A stretch of DNA of 64,000 bases from Loripinus fragilis (GCA_964019695.1 OZ026521.1:36082939-36146938), one strand, 5' to 3'; counted from the stretch's first letter, positions 23,959 to 35,841 are shown. The notes: generated by a model from the sequence alone, not told the origin. Numbers and translations are program-made.

Positions 23959-24381
23959 GAACCTCACAACCAGAAGAAATGATGCTGCATTCTCGGGACC
24001 GCCGTGACATCACAGCCTTAGCGGCACATAAACAAATGTACCGAGGTGAATTGTACAGTGAATTTTAACATTACGGGTAACAGGAAAATGATGAAAAACG
24101 TGCTGCATTCATTCAAATTCTCTGATTTTTTCACCAGTCTGCGCTTAATTCGAAGGAAAAACATTGTCTTTTGTCCCAACACGATTAATTTAATTATAAT
24201 TTCACCGATTATTCACAAATTATTGAAAAACTTGGATGTGGGTGGGGTGAACGGCTATCGGTTTGCGATCATTTAGATGTGATCTCTAATGTCTTAGGAG
24301 CTTTAACAACAGTAGAACACTCAATGCCTTTGGTACAATATGCAGCCTGTCATAAAAGCTATCCGTTTCAAGAAAAGTTCC

Positions 24382-24734
24382 CAGGCCAACCTTAAAAATA
24401 TTTTTGTTTCCCCTTACCCGACCCTGTTTAACCGGTATTGGTCGGTCGGTTGGTAAATTATTTTATTTTACTTCCCAAGTTGGATACCCATTAAACTTAT
24501 TTGTAAATAGTCCTACTTTAGGCAATAACATTAAATACACAAACAATTTGCAACTAAGAATATTTTTTTAAAGATAACACTGTTTACATTGGACAATTCT
24601 TTAAGTTAGCAAATTGCCAATGAAATTAAAAAAAATAATTCTTGTCTAAAAATTGAAATAAAATCTTTTGGGTAGGGCCCTTTTTTCAGGGTCGGTCGGG
24701 TAAGGGGAAACAAATAAAATTTTATTTTAGGCCC
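24382..24734. mobile_element. TIR/MITE element, TTTCCCCTTACCCGACC ends
   Basis: The left terminus contains TTTTTGTTTCCCCTTACCCG. The right contains CGGGTAAGGGGAAACAAATA. Together they give inverted repeats of about 45 bp around a ~260-bp AT-rich interior. It lacks coding capacity. Confidence 0.8.
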
Positions 24735-24888
24735 CAGCTATTGTTATAAGGAATTCGAGCATAATCTCAAGATTTGTATCAATAGGCCTACATGCGGGGA
24801 TCCAGGAATTTTCGTCAGGTGGGGCGTCCAGGTTTATCTGTCATAAAAAGATAAAAAATCTTAGACAACGTTTTTCTTTGGGTTTTTT

Positions 24889-26311
24889 ATGCCCCCAAAG
24901 GAACTTTGGGAGGCATATAGTAATTGCACAGTCCGTCCGTGTGTCTGTCCGTCCGTCCCGCTTCGTGTCCGGAGCATATCTCCTAGATTCTTTGAGGTAG
25001 GGATTCCAAATTTGGTATGTGGATACATCTTGGGATGGCGGAGTGTCGCATACCATTTTCGGGTCACTGTGACCTTGACCTCTGACCTAGTTTTTAGAAT
25101 AATCGTGTCCGGAGCATATCCCTTACATTATTTGAGGTAGGAATTTCAAATTTGGTGTGTGGATGCATCTTGGGATGACAAAGTGTTGCATACCATAATT
25201 GGGTCACTGTGACCTTGAACTTGACCTCTGACCTAGTTTCTAGAAACTGCAATGAGTCTGGTGCATATCTCCTATATTCTTAGAGATAGGAATTCCAAAT
25301 TTGGTGTGTAAATGCATCTTAGGATGACAGAGTGTCACATACCATTTTCAGGTCACTATGACCTTGACCTCTGACCTAGTTTTAAGAATTATTATGTCCT
25401 GAGCCTATCTCCTACATTCTTTGAGGTAGGAATTCTAAATTTGGTATGTGGATACATCTTGGGATTGTGGAGTGCCGCGTACCATTTTCGGGTCACTGTG
25501 ACCTTGATCTTGACCTCTGACCTAGTTTTTGGAATAATCGTGTCCGGAGCATATCTCATATTATTTGAGGCAGGAATCTCAAATTTGGTGTGAGGATGCA
25601 TCTTGGGATGACAAAGTGTCCCGTACCATAATTGGGTCACTGTGACCTTGAACTTGACCTCTGACCTAGTTTCTAGAAACTGCAATGAGTCTGGTGCATA
25701 TCTCCTATATTCTTAGAGATAGGAATTCCAGATTTGGTGTGTAAATGTATCTTGGGATGACAGAGTGTCACATATCATTTTCGGGTCACTGTGACCTTGA
25801 CCTCTGACCTAGTTTTAAGAATTATTGCGGTCGGAGCCTAAATCCTAGGATGTGGATGCATCTTGGGATGGCGGAGTATTGTTTACCATTTTCGGGTCAC
25901 TGTGACCTTGACCTAACCTAGTTTTTAGAATAATCGTGTCTGGAACATATCTCTTATATTATTTGGGTAAGGAATCTCAAATTTGGTAAGTGGATGCATC
26001 TTGAGATGACGAAGTGCCGTGTACCATAATCGGGTCACTGTGACTTTGAACTTGACCTCTGACCTAGTTTTTAGAAACTGCATTGAGTCTGGTGCATATC
26101 TCCTATATTATTTGATGTAGGAATCCCAAATTTGGGGTGATGATTCCTCTTGGGATGGCAGAGTGGTGCATACCATTTTGGGTCACTTTGACCTTGACAT
26201 TGACTTCTGGCCTTAATTCTAGGTTTTTCCTGTTTGGAGCATATCTCCTATATTACAGCTTACTTTCCTCAAATGTGTCTTATGCTAGACCAATTCCTTT
26301 GGGGGCATTCG
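24889..26311. mobile_element. TIR-bounded tandem element with ERE-like palindromes
   Basis: The exact 15-bp termini ATGCCCCCAAAGGAA (24890) and TTCCTTTGGGGGCAT (26296) are inverted. After a TCCGTCCG-rich lead follow about nine ~140-bp monomers. Their words are TTCCAAATTTGGTGTGTGGA, CATCTTGGGATG, GGGTCACTGTGACCTTGACC and TCTGACCTAGTTTTTAGAA. Exact GGTCACTGTGACC palindromes are at 25062, 25202, 25491, 25635, 25784 and 25895; near matches are at 25351, 26033 and 26181. Related elements are widespread in molluscs. There is no protein-coding signal. Confidence 0.85.
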
Positions 26312-26721
26312 TCACGTGTTTGTGACATTTCTTGTTTAGTCCTCAACTTATTTTACAGAAGTCCAATGGTTTATTTTAAAGAAAATTGTAATTTCCAAGG
26401 ATCCAGAGGGGGTCTATCATTTTTTCCAAGGGGAGGCAGGGGCGTAGCTTGGCTTCAATGAATGTGTAGGCCTAATGGTAGGGGGGTCTGGGGGCATGCT
26501 CCCCCAGAAAAATTTTCGGTCCTAGACTGTCCAAATATGGATTTTGCGATTATTTCGCACTTATAAATGTGTTCATGTGATTGTTAGAAATTACAGGTAG
26601 TTATCACCATCATCGCCCATATGGCCTAATATGCTTATCAAGTTTGATCAACTTACGGTGCTGAAATGCAAAAACAAAATCATCGAACTGGGAGTCAGGG
26701 ACAGGTATCATACTCTTTTAA

Positions 26722-26933
26722 CCATTAAATGGCCAATCACTACAAAAGTAGTCCGCTTTCTCATCTGCTGAATTGTTTTACAAGCGTCTTCGACAAACAG
26801 TGAGAGATCCAGATCTGGGTCTACACTGTTTGCCTCAATACTGACATTAGTCAATAATATTAGCAAATATATGCAACAGAGGACTTAGGCAGACGCGTCT
26901 TTCATTTGCAGTTTTTGGCTGGTGCTTTAAGGG
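26722..26933. mobile_element. piggyBac-like MITE nested in hAT element
   Basis: It is bounded by TTAA (26718) and TTAG (26934), with inverted ends beginning CCATTAAAT and CCCTTAAAGCACCA. The core AGATCCAGATCTGGGTCT at 26796-26813 is a GATC-centred palindrome of the family seen across 36-49 kb. Confidence 0.55.
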
Positions 26934-27110
26934 TTAGAAGGCTTATAGGAGCCTACATAGCAAGAAGACGTGACATTGTAATGATCATCCCAAATAAAAG
27001 ATACAATGTACTGTACATGTATGTTGAAAAACAAGCGACATCAAGTTTCAATATCTAAATGCAGGTAGCAACAAAACTATTAATCACAAGCCAACTTAGA
27101 AAAAAAAACT

Positions 27111-27292
27111 AATTTTCTGCATTAAATTTGTCTGACGCAAACATGTTTATCACCCTGTCAACATCGAGTGTCTGTAGATCATCGCTACGAAGGACAGCCT
27201 GGCAGACATCATTGTTGAGCGCAAGTAGTTTTTAATTCTTTTCATGCTACCTTTGGCATGTTGCAGATGTCGGTGGCATGGTCAAAAGGACT
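27111..27292 (-). pseudogene. hAT transposase C-terminal relic
   Basis: On the minus strand, two or three frames give VLLTMPPTSATCQR, then SMKRIKNYLRSTM, then DLQTLDVDRVINMFASDKF. Intact zf-BED-type hAT transposases have T-S-A-x-C-E-R-x-F-S-x-M/L-K-R-I-K-x-Y-L-R-S-T-M followed by a conserved D-V/I-D-x-V-I-x-x-F-A tail. The order matches, with a stop and two frameshifts and loss of the ERxF residues. This domain mediates dimerisation and contributes a catalytic glutamate. The gene is dead; a flanking segment near 27360-27432 may be a further remnant. Confidence 0.8.
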
Positions 27293-27598
27293 CCAATTAT
27301 GGTGAAAATGCAATTATACAGGTTGCAAAGCTTCGTGCGATGGTTCATTTCCTATTGGGTAGGCTAGCAACATCACGTGACAGCTCGTCCTGGAACGCAA
27401 ACAACCGTTCTTCTACAGTGGGTAATGGGTGACGTCTGATATCAGGATAATTTGGAATATCTTTCTGATTTACTCACCCCCTACCCCCTCCCCCCTCCAT
27501 TTTATTGCATTTTTGGCGTTTATATTTTTTTTACTTTCTGAAAAAGTGTAGGCCGCGGCCTACATGGCCTACATGGCCTAAAGGAAGCTACACCACTG

Positions 27599-28460
27599 GG
27601 AGGGGTCCAACTTTTTACAGGGGGGGGGGGAGGAGGGGCAATCGCTTATTCCCTATACCCATATCAGCAGTGTTTCCGCGAGAGTGCGTTTCTTGCGTTT
27701 TTGACGATTTATATTTTGTCATTTATAAGTTTCTCTAAAGTAACCCTTCGCCCGGAATATAAATTCGACAAATTTGCCTTGATTGACTTCTGTTTGGCCA
27801 GGCGACACATCCGATTCTCGGAATTCTAGTGTTTTTTTCCTTATCTTATTGTTTCAAGCTGTATATACCATACATGTACAAATTAATTTGAATAAAATAT
27901 AATATTTGATCCAATTGAAACCGCTGATGGGTGATTTAAAAAAAAAAATGCATCTGAAGTGTGACATTGGGGGTCAAATTTCAAAATTGCTCTATCATTA
28001 TCTTTTTTACATCCTCTTAACCAGGGAACATCAAAATTTCAGAGACAAATACTGGTTTAAGAATAAAATTTAGGACAATGCTTTAAATTTAATACTTTAA
28101 TCATTTTTTCCATATTTTTTTACAATTCTATAAGCTACACTTAGCTTGATTATAAACAACACAGGTATGCAGAATTGTAAATATTCTTTCATGAACTGAT
28201 GAAGTAGTTATGTATACACATTTTCAAAGTAAAATTTAATCTTTCGCTCAAAATTTGCACTTGTAATAAAATTTTATGTGAAAATACACCCCTGGATTTT
28301 CACTGTGTAGAGGAAAAAGTTTTTCTAATTTAAATAATAAGCATGATTTTTGTTAAAAATTGTTCTTAGATAACAAGTAGGGTATATGAAAAACATAGAA
28401 CAAATTTCATTTGAATATATAGGATATAAAACATATTAAACACAATAATATATGTTGGTA
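27599..28460. other. No gene seen; start of periodic repeat region
   Basis: A G-rich tract occurs at 27619-27640. The remainder is AT-rich, with only a partial TGTGACATT resemblance near 27960 to the following periodic motif. Confidence 0.4.
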
Positions 28461-29845
28461 ATGGAATGTGTTACACTTGTGACAAAATCAGAAGAGGGAG
28501 TTTCTCCTTTGAATTTTTTATCTCTTATAGATATAGGATGAAGTGAATTGGCTTCATGGAAATTGATTAAAATGTATCAAAACATAAATCAATTCCCTTT
28601 TTTTAGCACAAGACTTTAAAAAATGAACTATTCAGATTTGTTTATTAAGCATAGTAAGGAGTTATAAAATGTTAATGATCAGAAAACATTTGACAGCACT
28701 CATTGTGGGATAAATTATCAATTGAATGATTTGATTGATACCATTTTTGCAATTCTAAAGAATCTGTAACAAATTTAAGGCTTAAATAGAAAGAAATAAT
28801 TGTGTTACACTTGTGACAAGCAAACAAAGGAACTGATTATGACCCTTTTGTCTTTTCTTATCTCTTATACTTTATGTAACCTACTATAGTATGTACAACT
28901 TAGCATCTTTTTTGGTTTTCTTCAATAAATTCCTGTAAATATTTTTTGAATTGTGAAAAAATACCTTTCCCTCCTTGTGAGTGCATAATTTTATCCTTTT
29001 TGTTTACACCATTTTGTGTTTTCTTTGTATCGAAAGAGTGAATAACTACCCTAAATACCAAAATATATCAAATTAATTGTTGAATAGATCATCCTTTGAC
29101 CAAACACAGGAAAAAGTGAGAATTCAATCCATAATATATGTTACACTTGTGACACAAATCACATTTTAAAGTATACCTGTCTAAATCAAGTTATAGTCTG
29201 GTTTAAGATTGTCTGATTTCTTCAGTGTTGAATTTAGCATGATTCCTATCCCAGAATGTAGCTCAAGGATGGCCAGCTTCATAATGAAACTAGTATATGG
29301 GCTTGAGGAAGTATCATTCCTGCTGGACCGTAACTAGTATTGACTACACATTTGGTGAAGTTGTTGACTTTTTGTTGTGTTTAAATTATATTTCTGCATT
29401 CAAGAATTATTAAAAAGACCAAATAAGTAATATTTCATTTAAGATTTGCCATGTATATGCATTTATCACATATTCCTAAAATGTGTTACACTTGTGACAT
29501 CAGTTAAAATCATGCCACAAAGTCAGCAGCTTAAGGATTTCACCACAATAGACCCCTTTCCCATTATCGGATTTTACCTGTATCACGTGATGTCGGCTGA
29601 CCAGTCCAACAATTGGACTACTTCCGGTATATGAAGCTGTAATAACTAACTACTTATTTTGCATGCATTTCACTTATATTCATAACGGTTAAAACACCAA
29701 ACAAAAGGAAAATGGCAATTATAGGTACCACAATTACATATGATGACATAAAGAGTTAATTATTATTTCAAATTTATCTAATTTACGCTGACTTTTATTC
29801 GAGTGGTACTCGTACCGGCATATGATTTCCACAATTATTTCCGCT

Positions 29846-30077
29846 GCTGCTGACGAAGGCCCTGATGAGATAATGTGTTTCCCTGCGGGTCTACACTATT
29901 TATTAATTTTCCCAACAAGAATGTCCAAAATATCACATAAATCGATGTGTTTTATGCGAACTTTTCCGAGAAAGGATGACTTTATATCGCCATATATGCG
30001 ACCTTTTCCAAAAGGGAGAAAGTATGGATAGTGTAGACCCGCGGGGAAAAACACATCTCTCCAAGGCCTTCATCAGC
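29846..30077. repeat. Foldback nested in TIR transposon
   Basis: GCTGACGAAGGCCCTGATGA then GTTTCCCTGCGGGTCTACAC at the left is complementary to 30027-30077, with a ~125-bp loop. The overlapping plus and minus frames here are products of this symmetry. Confidence 0.85.
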
Positions 30078-31012
30078 AAGGGAAATGATAGGGAACTGTC
30101 TGCCTGTTTCATAAGCGTCTGTCTCATTTTAGCAAAAAATCATCTTAGTAAAAGTAATTTGGAAATATTCGCGCTATAGAAGCTAATATGCTGTTCTTAC
30201 TTTTTAGAAGTTGCAGCAATAGAGTAAAACCTCGACAGCTCGAACCCTGGTACATCGAAGCATCCGCATATGTCGAATAGAATATATGAAACATTGGATT
30301 CCGAATATAGGGTTTATTTTCTTAATATGCAATGTTTCGTGGGTACTCAAAAGAACCATCTCAACGAAACGCTTGTTTTTGTGTATTCAAACGCATATTT
30401 TTGTAAGACTCGGACCGAGTGTAAGATTAGAGGAGAATAATAACTTTTTGATTCAATTTTATTTGCAACCAAACTCCTTTTAGCTCAAACTACTGAAAGA
30501 TCGCTGTGAAATGTCTGAAACCCGCGTGCACTTCGAGTTGAAAAGAGTGGATATTTAAATGGGTCCATATTTGTAGATAACCAGTTACGTAAAGGCATAT
30601 GGTTTTAAAATTTGGGACCGCATATGCGCCCAAATTGAATGTCGGGTAACTCATACCCCTCCTTGGTAACATTGTTTTTGCCTTTGTAAACGTATGAACG
30701 CCAAATGTTAAAAGAAACTTTTAAAAAGTGTTTCTACAGTATCACAAATCAAATCCACTGTAGCCTAGCTATCAAGAACTTAAGAACGGAATCTCTACTT
30801 TTCTTATTCTCGAAAAAAGATAAATTTATATTTTCATATGCATGTTGTAAGAATTCCGTATTTTTCTTTTTTACTATACATGTAATAAGTGTAAAATATA
30901 CGTTGATTTCACACTATTATATATAAAAATCGGGGCAGATTAAAGCAGACTAAAGAGAGCGCACAGACTCGCGAGAGTCTTCGCTGCTCGCACCTACCAG
31001 GGTCTTTCTAGT

Positions 31013-31013
<1 letters not shown>

Positions 31014-31043
<30 letters not shown>
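31014..31043. repeat. CA dinucleotide microsatellite
   Basis: An uninterrupted CA run of about 15 units. Confidence 0.97.
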
Positions 31044-31045
<2 letters not shown>

Positions 31046-32564
31046 GATGTAGTCAAGCCCCGCTGGATAAGTTTGTGTGGGCGTTTTAGAGGCTTTTACA
31101 TATATGATAAGTAGACGTCTAGCTGGGCTTCTTATCAACGTCAAAGAAAGCGACTGGTCACTCGTGCCGAAGTTCTAAAGACACGTGTGCAAGATTTTAT
31201 TGTTTCCAAAGGGCCCCCGGGCACTCATTGAAGAACCGGATGCAATTTGGGCCAGTTCAAAATAAAATGTATCTTATCACTCAGTGGACATTGTACAGAT
31301 GTAACCATAAATGACCAAAGTGACACGCAGTCTTGTCAGACTCTTCAATTAATAATTGCCGGTTTTTTTTTATTTCTTTAAATAAAATTTTAACCGATAT
31401 ATAGAAGTTCTATACAGTCAGTATATGTTGCTTTATACCGGAAGTAGTCCAATTGCTGGACTGGCCAGCCGATGTCACGTGATATAGGTAAAATCCGATA
31501 ATGGGAAACTCCTCTATTCCTCATAATGTTTTTTGGGGGCTCCCTTGACCAGAAAAACAGCAAAAAAGCTATGAAATGCAAAACAAAATGAAATGCTGAT
31601 GGTTGAAACCTTAAATGTTACACTTATGACATATCTGGGTGGTTTTATTCAGTACTGGCTACATAAAATCATACTTGTTGTTTTATAGGCAAGTTGGTTC
31701 CTTTAGAAAGCTTAAAGACAGCTAGCCATTAAAACAGCATTCCTTTTGAATAAAACTTTGTATATTTTATGAGGCAATTCACTTTACTCCAATCATATGA
31801 AATTCTGTATGATAAAAATTTGAAAGGGTGTGTTTATAAAAAGTTACAAATTTCCGATTTATCTGGTTTAAAAAAGATGAAAAGATTGTTTTCCTACAGC
31901 TTTTATGCTATATTTCAACTGCAATTCACCATTTGACTATACATGAATAGTGTTTAATACAATTTACAGTTGAATTGAAGGTAAGGGAAAAAATGTCGCA
32001 AAAAAGTGTTACCCTTGTGACAATTTGGATGACATTTTTCCATGTAATTTTTGAACAGAACATTCTAAAGCGATGAAACTTGGCATGATGCAAGAAAAAC
32101 ATTAATTACATATCTTAATTAATTTTAACAATAAATCTGATTTAGATAGTCTATAAACATTGATTATAGAAATGGATGCATTATTTTTGAAATCACCCTG
32201 ATCCATTTAAGATTTTCATAGCTGAATATTTGGCCTAATAATACTTTTCCATTGTTCAATCTTGGAAATCTGGGTGATATTCATTTGATTTCACGTGATA
32301 ATATAACTCAATATTTCCCCATCCACATACAATGTAATAGATGGCCCACTCTAGCTTTTCAGCAAGGGGTCAAAGGCTTTAGATTGAACACTGTTTTCCC
32401 TGACCTAATATAGGGCCTTGTATATTTTCAGACTGAAAAACAGTAAGGATTTTGCTCGGATAGCTCCACAGACACCAGCTGATCTTAATTGACAGTACAT
32501 GTATTTGAAAAAAAGGATAAATCCAGACTCAGCAGGACTTTGTTTATATTTAAATGTTCTTCAG

Positions 32565-32746
32565 AGCATCAACATGCAACAGCTGCCATCCAGCAGTCCA
32601 AGTCATTCAGAATTGCAGGATAAGTATGGCTATCAGTAGCCAGGAGGCTGTAGAGGCTTCTATGATGAACACATACTTCACTGACAAGAGGGACACCGCA
32701 GGCAGTTTGGTCCCTCAGCTGAAGATGCTGAATGGTGATAAATGAG
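32565..32746 (+). pseudogene. Possible exon-like coding relic
   Basis: The segment is preceded by AAATGTTCTTCAG and followed by GAG|GTAAGA, which resemble splice borders. One frame starts EHQHATAAIQQSKSFRIAG and a second continues with SSQEAVEASMMNTYFTDKRD. The composition (E-H-x-H spacing, then a serine-rich stretch) loosely recalls the end of a zinc-finger domain in a transposase-like protein. There is a frame break between the two parts. This is a weak call; it may be chance. Confidence 0.25.
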
Positions 32747-32959
32747 GTAAGATTTTGACCTTAGTATGAACAGTAAATATTTTTGCGCTGATGAGATTAC
32801 TGCAATACATTGAGAGACTGACCCAGAATCTAGGTAGCTGTACAATTATCTAAATAAGTAAAACAGATGTGTTTAACACAAATCCCCCACCCACATTCTT
32901 CCAGAGCACTGCAAGTCACCAATTGTTATGTACTAAGTACTACTAGTCAATTGTATAGG

Positions 32960-33940
32960 CTCAAGGTGAGCTATTGTGATCATAGGATGTCCGTCGTCCG
33001 TCAACAATTTCCTTTAAATAATGTCTTCTGTACCACTTGGTGGTATTTCACCAAACTACACAGAAATCCTACTTCAAAGCACTTGATGAGCTATTGTGAT
33101 CGTTGGAAGTCAGTCGTCGTCTGTGGTCAACATTTGCATCAAAGGACATTTCCTTAACTACCAGCTGGATTTTGGCCAAACTTGGCAGGAATGATCTTTA
33201 TATAGCCCTCTTTGATAATTGTTCAAATGATTTTGGTCAACACAGGCTAAAAATAGATTTTCAAGATGAAAAATTTAAAAATGTTCTTGTCTGAAACCAC
33301 AAGCCATATAGATTTGATATTTGGTATGTGCATCATCTAAGTGACCTCTACCAAGCTTGTTCAAATTATGCCCATTATGCCCATGGGTCATAAATGGGCC
33401 TGTCCCTGGGGTTACATGTGATACATAGGCTTATATAGGGAAAACATAAAAAAATCTTCTTGTCTAAAACCACAAGGCATAGAGCTTTGATATTTGGTAT
33501 AGCATCACCAAGACTAGTGGACCTCTACCAAGTTTGTTCAAACTATGATCCAGGTCAACCAAGTTTGTTCAAATTATGACCCTGGGGCCAAAAATGGTCC
33601 TGTCCCAAGGGGCCACATGTTTTACACAGGCTTATGGAAAACATGAAAAAATCTTCTTGTATGAAACCACAAATCATAGAGCCTTGATATTTGATATGAA
33701 GTATAACCTAGTAGACCTCTACCAGCTTTGTTCAAGTTATACTCCTGGGGCCAAAAATGTTCCCGCCTCAGTGGTCACATGATTTACTATTTTACATAGG
33801 CTTTAATAAGGAAAACTTGAAAAAATGTTCTTGTCTGAAACTACAAGGCTTAGAGCCTTGATATTTGGTATGTAGCATCACCTCACATTATGTCATAGGC
33901 TTATAAATATAAAATCAATTTTTTTTCAGAATATAGTCAT
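32960..33940. repeat. Tandem repeat ~150 bp, CTACCAAGTTTGTTCAAATT family
   Basis: It starts with GAGCTATTGTGATC..GTCCGTCGTC words at 32968 and 33088. Four or so units then share GACCTCTACCAAGTTTGTTC, GGGGCCAAAAATG, TCTTCTTGT..GAAACCACAA and GCCTTGATATTTGGTAT. This family is typical of bivalve intergenic DNA. Confidence 0.78.
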
Positions 33941-34682
33941 GTTGCATATTAAATTTAAGGGAATGAAGCCTACAATAACATGCTAGCTAATATTTTGTGC
34001 CAACACACACCCTTGACCCCTGGAGTGTGGTCAAAAGATCATTTTTTTCTTTTCTGAAATTACACACTGGGTAGGCGCAACAAGAATACAACCGAGGAAC
34101 TGTGATCAATATTTATATTTTACAGCCGCCGTTTTGGGTAAGTTTAATATTGAATTTTTTTCATTGGAATGCTCAGGTTTCAGTAAAAGTAAGCATGATA
34201 TCAGTTTTAGGTAAGATCAAAGAAATGTGCTTGGTGTTATATTTGTCCAAAAAATGTGTGAGAGTTGGCTGAAAAATAACATTTTATTTCTGATCATTAC
34301 TTATTTCAAATTAAAACTGAAAAATATGTATATTTTTTCGCATTCATTGTCGTATTTCGATCTTTCAGAAACAGAAGGGTAAAATTAAATTATTGGTGGA
34401 TATCCTGTGTGTATTCAATAATTTCTATCTGATAAGTGAAAAGCGCAGTATCTGTTTTAAAGGATGATGGTAATGATACTAAGGCAATCAAAAACTTCAT
34501 TAATGGCAATCGGTTATCGATAGCAATCAATGTTTTTGGCAATCAATGAGCAATTTTTTGTTTGCTTTTGTCCGATATATATATATCCGAGCTTTATAAG
34601 TATGTTTTCTGTTTTATATTGATCCATAAACTCAAATCGGACCTGGAAGGCTCAGGATCAAACCCTATGTCACATGCCTACT

Positions 34683-34760
34683 GTGTGGCCCGACAGTTCA
34701 GTGGTAAACATACACCCACATTCTGAGAGGGTCCTGGGTTCAAGTTCAGGACGGGTCATG
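34683..34760 (+). mobile_element. tRNA-like SINE head, plus strand
   Basis: TGGCCCGACAGTTCAGTGGT resembles an A box and CCTGGGTTCAAGTTCAGG a B box. The acceptor ends do not pair. A G run follows at 34759-34772. It faces the opposite-strand tRNA-like head at 34800. Confidence 0.65.
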
Positions 34761-34799
34761 GGGGGGGGGGGGGTGTGTAGATGACACATGTGAAGAAAA

Positions 34800-34885
34800 A
34801 GCATATGACCAGATGGGGACTCGAACCCGGGACCTATCACAGACCGTGCAAATACTCTGACCACTTAGCTAACGGGCCACACGAT
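34800..34885 (-). mobile_element. tRNA-like SINE head, minus strand
   Basis: The minus strand reads GTGGCCCGTTAGCTAAGTGG then TCAGAG (A box) and CCCGGGTTCGAGTCCCC (a strong B box). The 3' side does not complete an acceptor stem, so it is probably the head of a SINE rather than a functional tRNA gene. Confidence 0.7.
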
Positions 34886-35264
34886 GAGCCTGTCAGTTCT
34901 ACAATATATACGGCAGGGTAGTTGTACTCCTTCCAAGGTCTGTTTGGACATCACCAGACACATCGAAAAAAAAAGGTTTTCTTGTGACGGAGCTCATATG
35001 ATAGAAAGCTAAGAACCCATTGTCTGTGATCGGCCGACTGTAAGTTCATTTTACTTGTTTATCAGAAACAACACCTGCATAGAACAAATCACGATTCATT
35101 TCAGAATAGACAGGCGAAACCAATTTTATTAAAATACTGCTATAAATTATAAAAAAACCCAGATAAACTGACTTATTTATAACAGCGGCTGTACATACAT
35201 GTATTGATCGCAGTTCCTCGATTGTGTTCAGCGTTCGATGTTGCCGCCTACCCGGTGTGAATTA

Positions 35265-35841
35265 GTTTTGTTGCATATCAAATTAAAGGGAATGGAGCAG
35301 GGTAGATAATCCTTATGTCTACCGAAGTTGAAGTCAATAACTGTTTTGTTGTATGGCGTTTCAACTAAGAATGAAACTTTTCTACTTTTTGTTTTGTTGT
35401 TTAAGTTATGTTCAACCTTCAGCCTAAGGACTTTCTCATAAGTTTTATCAACTGTTATTAAAATATTTAAACATAGTATTTTGCATGTTGAAAAGGATAC
35501 TAATTCTCTGAGTGTGGAACGTAAAATTTAATTAATATAAAACTTTTTTTATACTTTTTGTTTTTTCAAAACAAAGATAAATTAACAAACAAGATAATAC
35601 AAAACTGTTTTCAAAAAGATCATGAAAGTCTGGGATGTGAAACAGCAAATCATGTCAATTTCATGCAGCACATGTTAGTTTTATATTAATCATGCTATTT
35701 TTTGCTCTACAGATGGTGATATTAGTGTCAAAATATTAACTTCTGGAAACTAGTTTGAGCTGGTTTTCATGCAATATTAACTTGTAGGCCAGTTTAGACC
35801 GGTTTTCAGGTAGACAGAGATTTATGAAGACAAATTGAGCC
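35265..35841. other. No gene seen
   Basis: Starts with a piece of a reverse-oriented 1-6 kb satellite monomer (TTGCATATCAAATTAAAGGG at about 35272), then AT-rich sequence without a visible feature. Confidence 0.4.

Larger units (their letters stand above)
26437..27598 (-). mobile_element. hAT-like element, degenerate
   Basis: The left end CAGGGGCGTAGCTTGG and the right end (complement CAGTGGTGTAGCTTCC) are inverted and have the CA(G)GGGCG form common in hAT elements. A hAT transposase C-terminal relic lies inside on the minus strand. A clean 8-bp target duplication is not visible because both flanks are G-rich. A palindromic MITE-like insertion occupies 26722-26933. Confidence 0.65.
29557..31508. 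mobile_element. TIR transposon of ~1.95 kb
   Basis: The left end TTTCCCATTATCGGATTTTA then CCTGTATCACGTGATGTCGG is matched by the complementary right end at 31428-31508. Arms are about 75-80 bp at roughly 90% identity by eye. It splits the 340-bp periodic repeat. No transposase frame is evident; the interior holds another foldback and a CA microsatellite. I found no convincing target duplication. Confidence 0.82.
28150..32025. repeat. ~340-bp periodic repeat with TGTTACACTTGTGAC motif
   Basis: The motif occurs at 28469, 28803, 29139 and 29484 (spacing 334-345 bp). After an inserted transposon it recurs at 31616 (TGTTACACTTATGAC) and 32007 (TGTTACCCTTGTGAC). Some units also share TATCTCTTATA 40-70 bp downstream. 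The intervening sequence is highly diverged, so the 15-mer is much better conserved than its surroundings. Confidence 0.65.
34073..35259. mobile_element. TIR element of ~1.19 kb with 5-bp TSD
   Basis: The left terminus CACACTGGGTAGGCGCAACA and the right terminus (complement CACACCGGGTAGGCGGCAAC) are inverted for about 75 bp, including GAGGAACTGTGATCAAT / GAGGAACTGCGATCAAT. It is flanked by AATTA at 34068-34072 and 35260-35264. It sits in a reverse-oriented monomer of the 1-6 kb satellite. A tRNA-like inverted pair lies in its centre. Confidence 0.8.

Noticed and set aside
34800..34885. Functional tRNA gene on the minus strand
   Set aside because: A and B boxes are present but the acceptor stem cannot pair, and SINE-like sequence follows.
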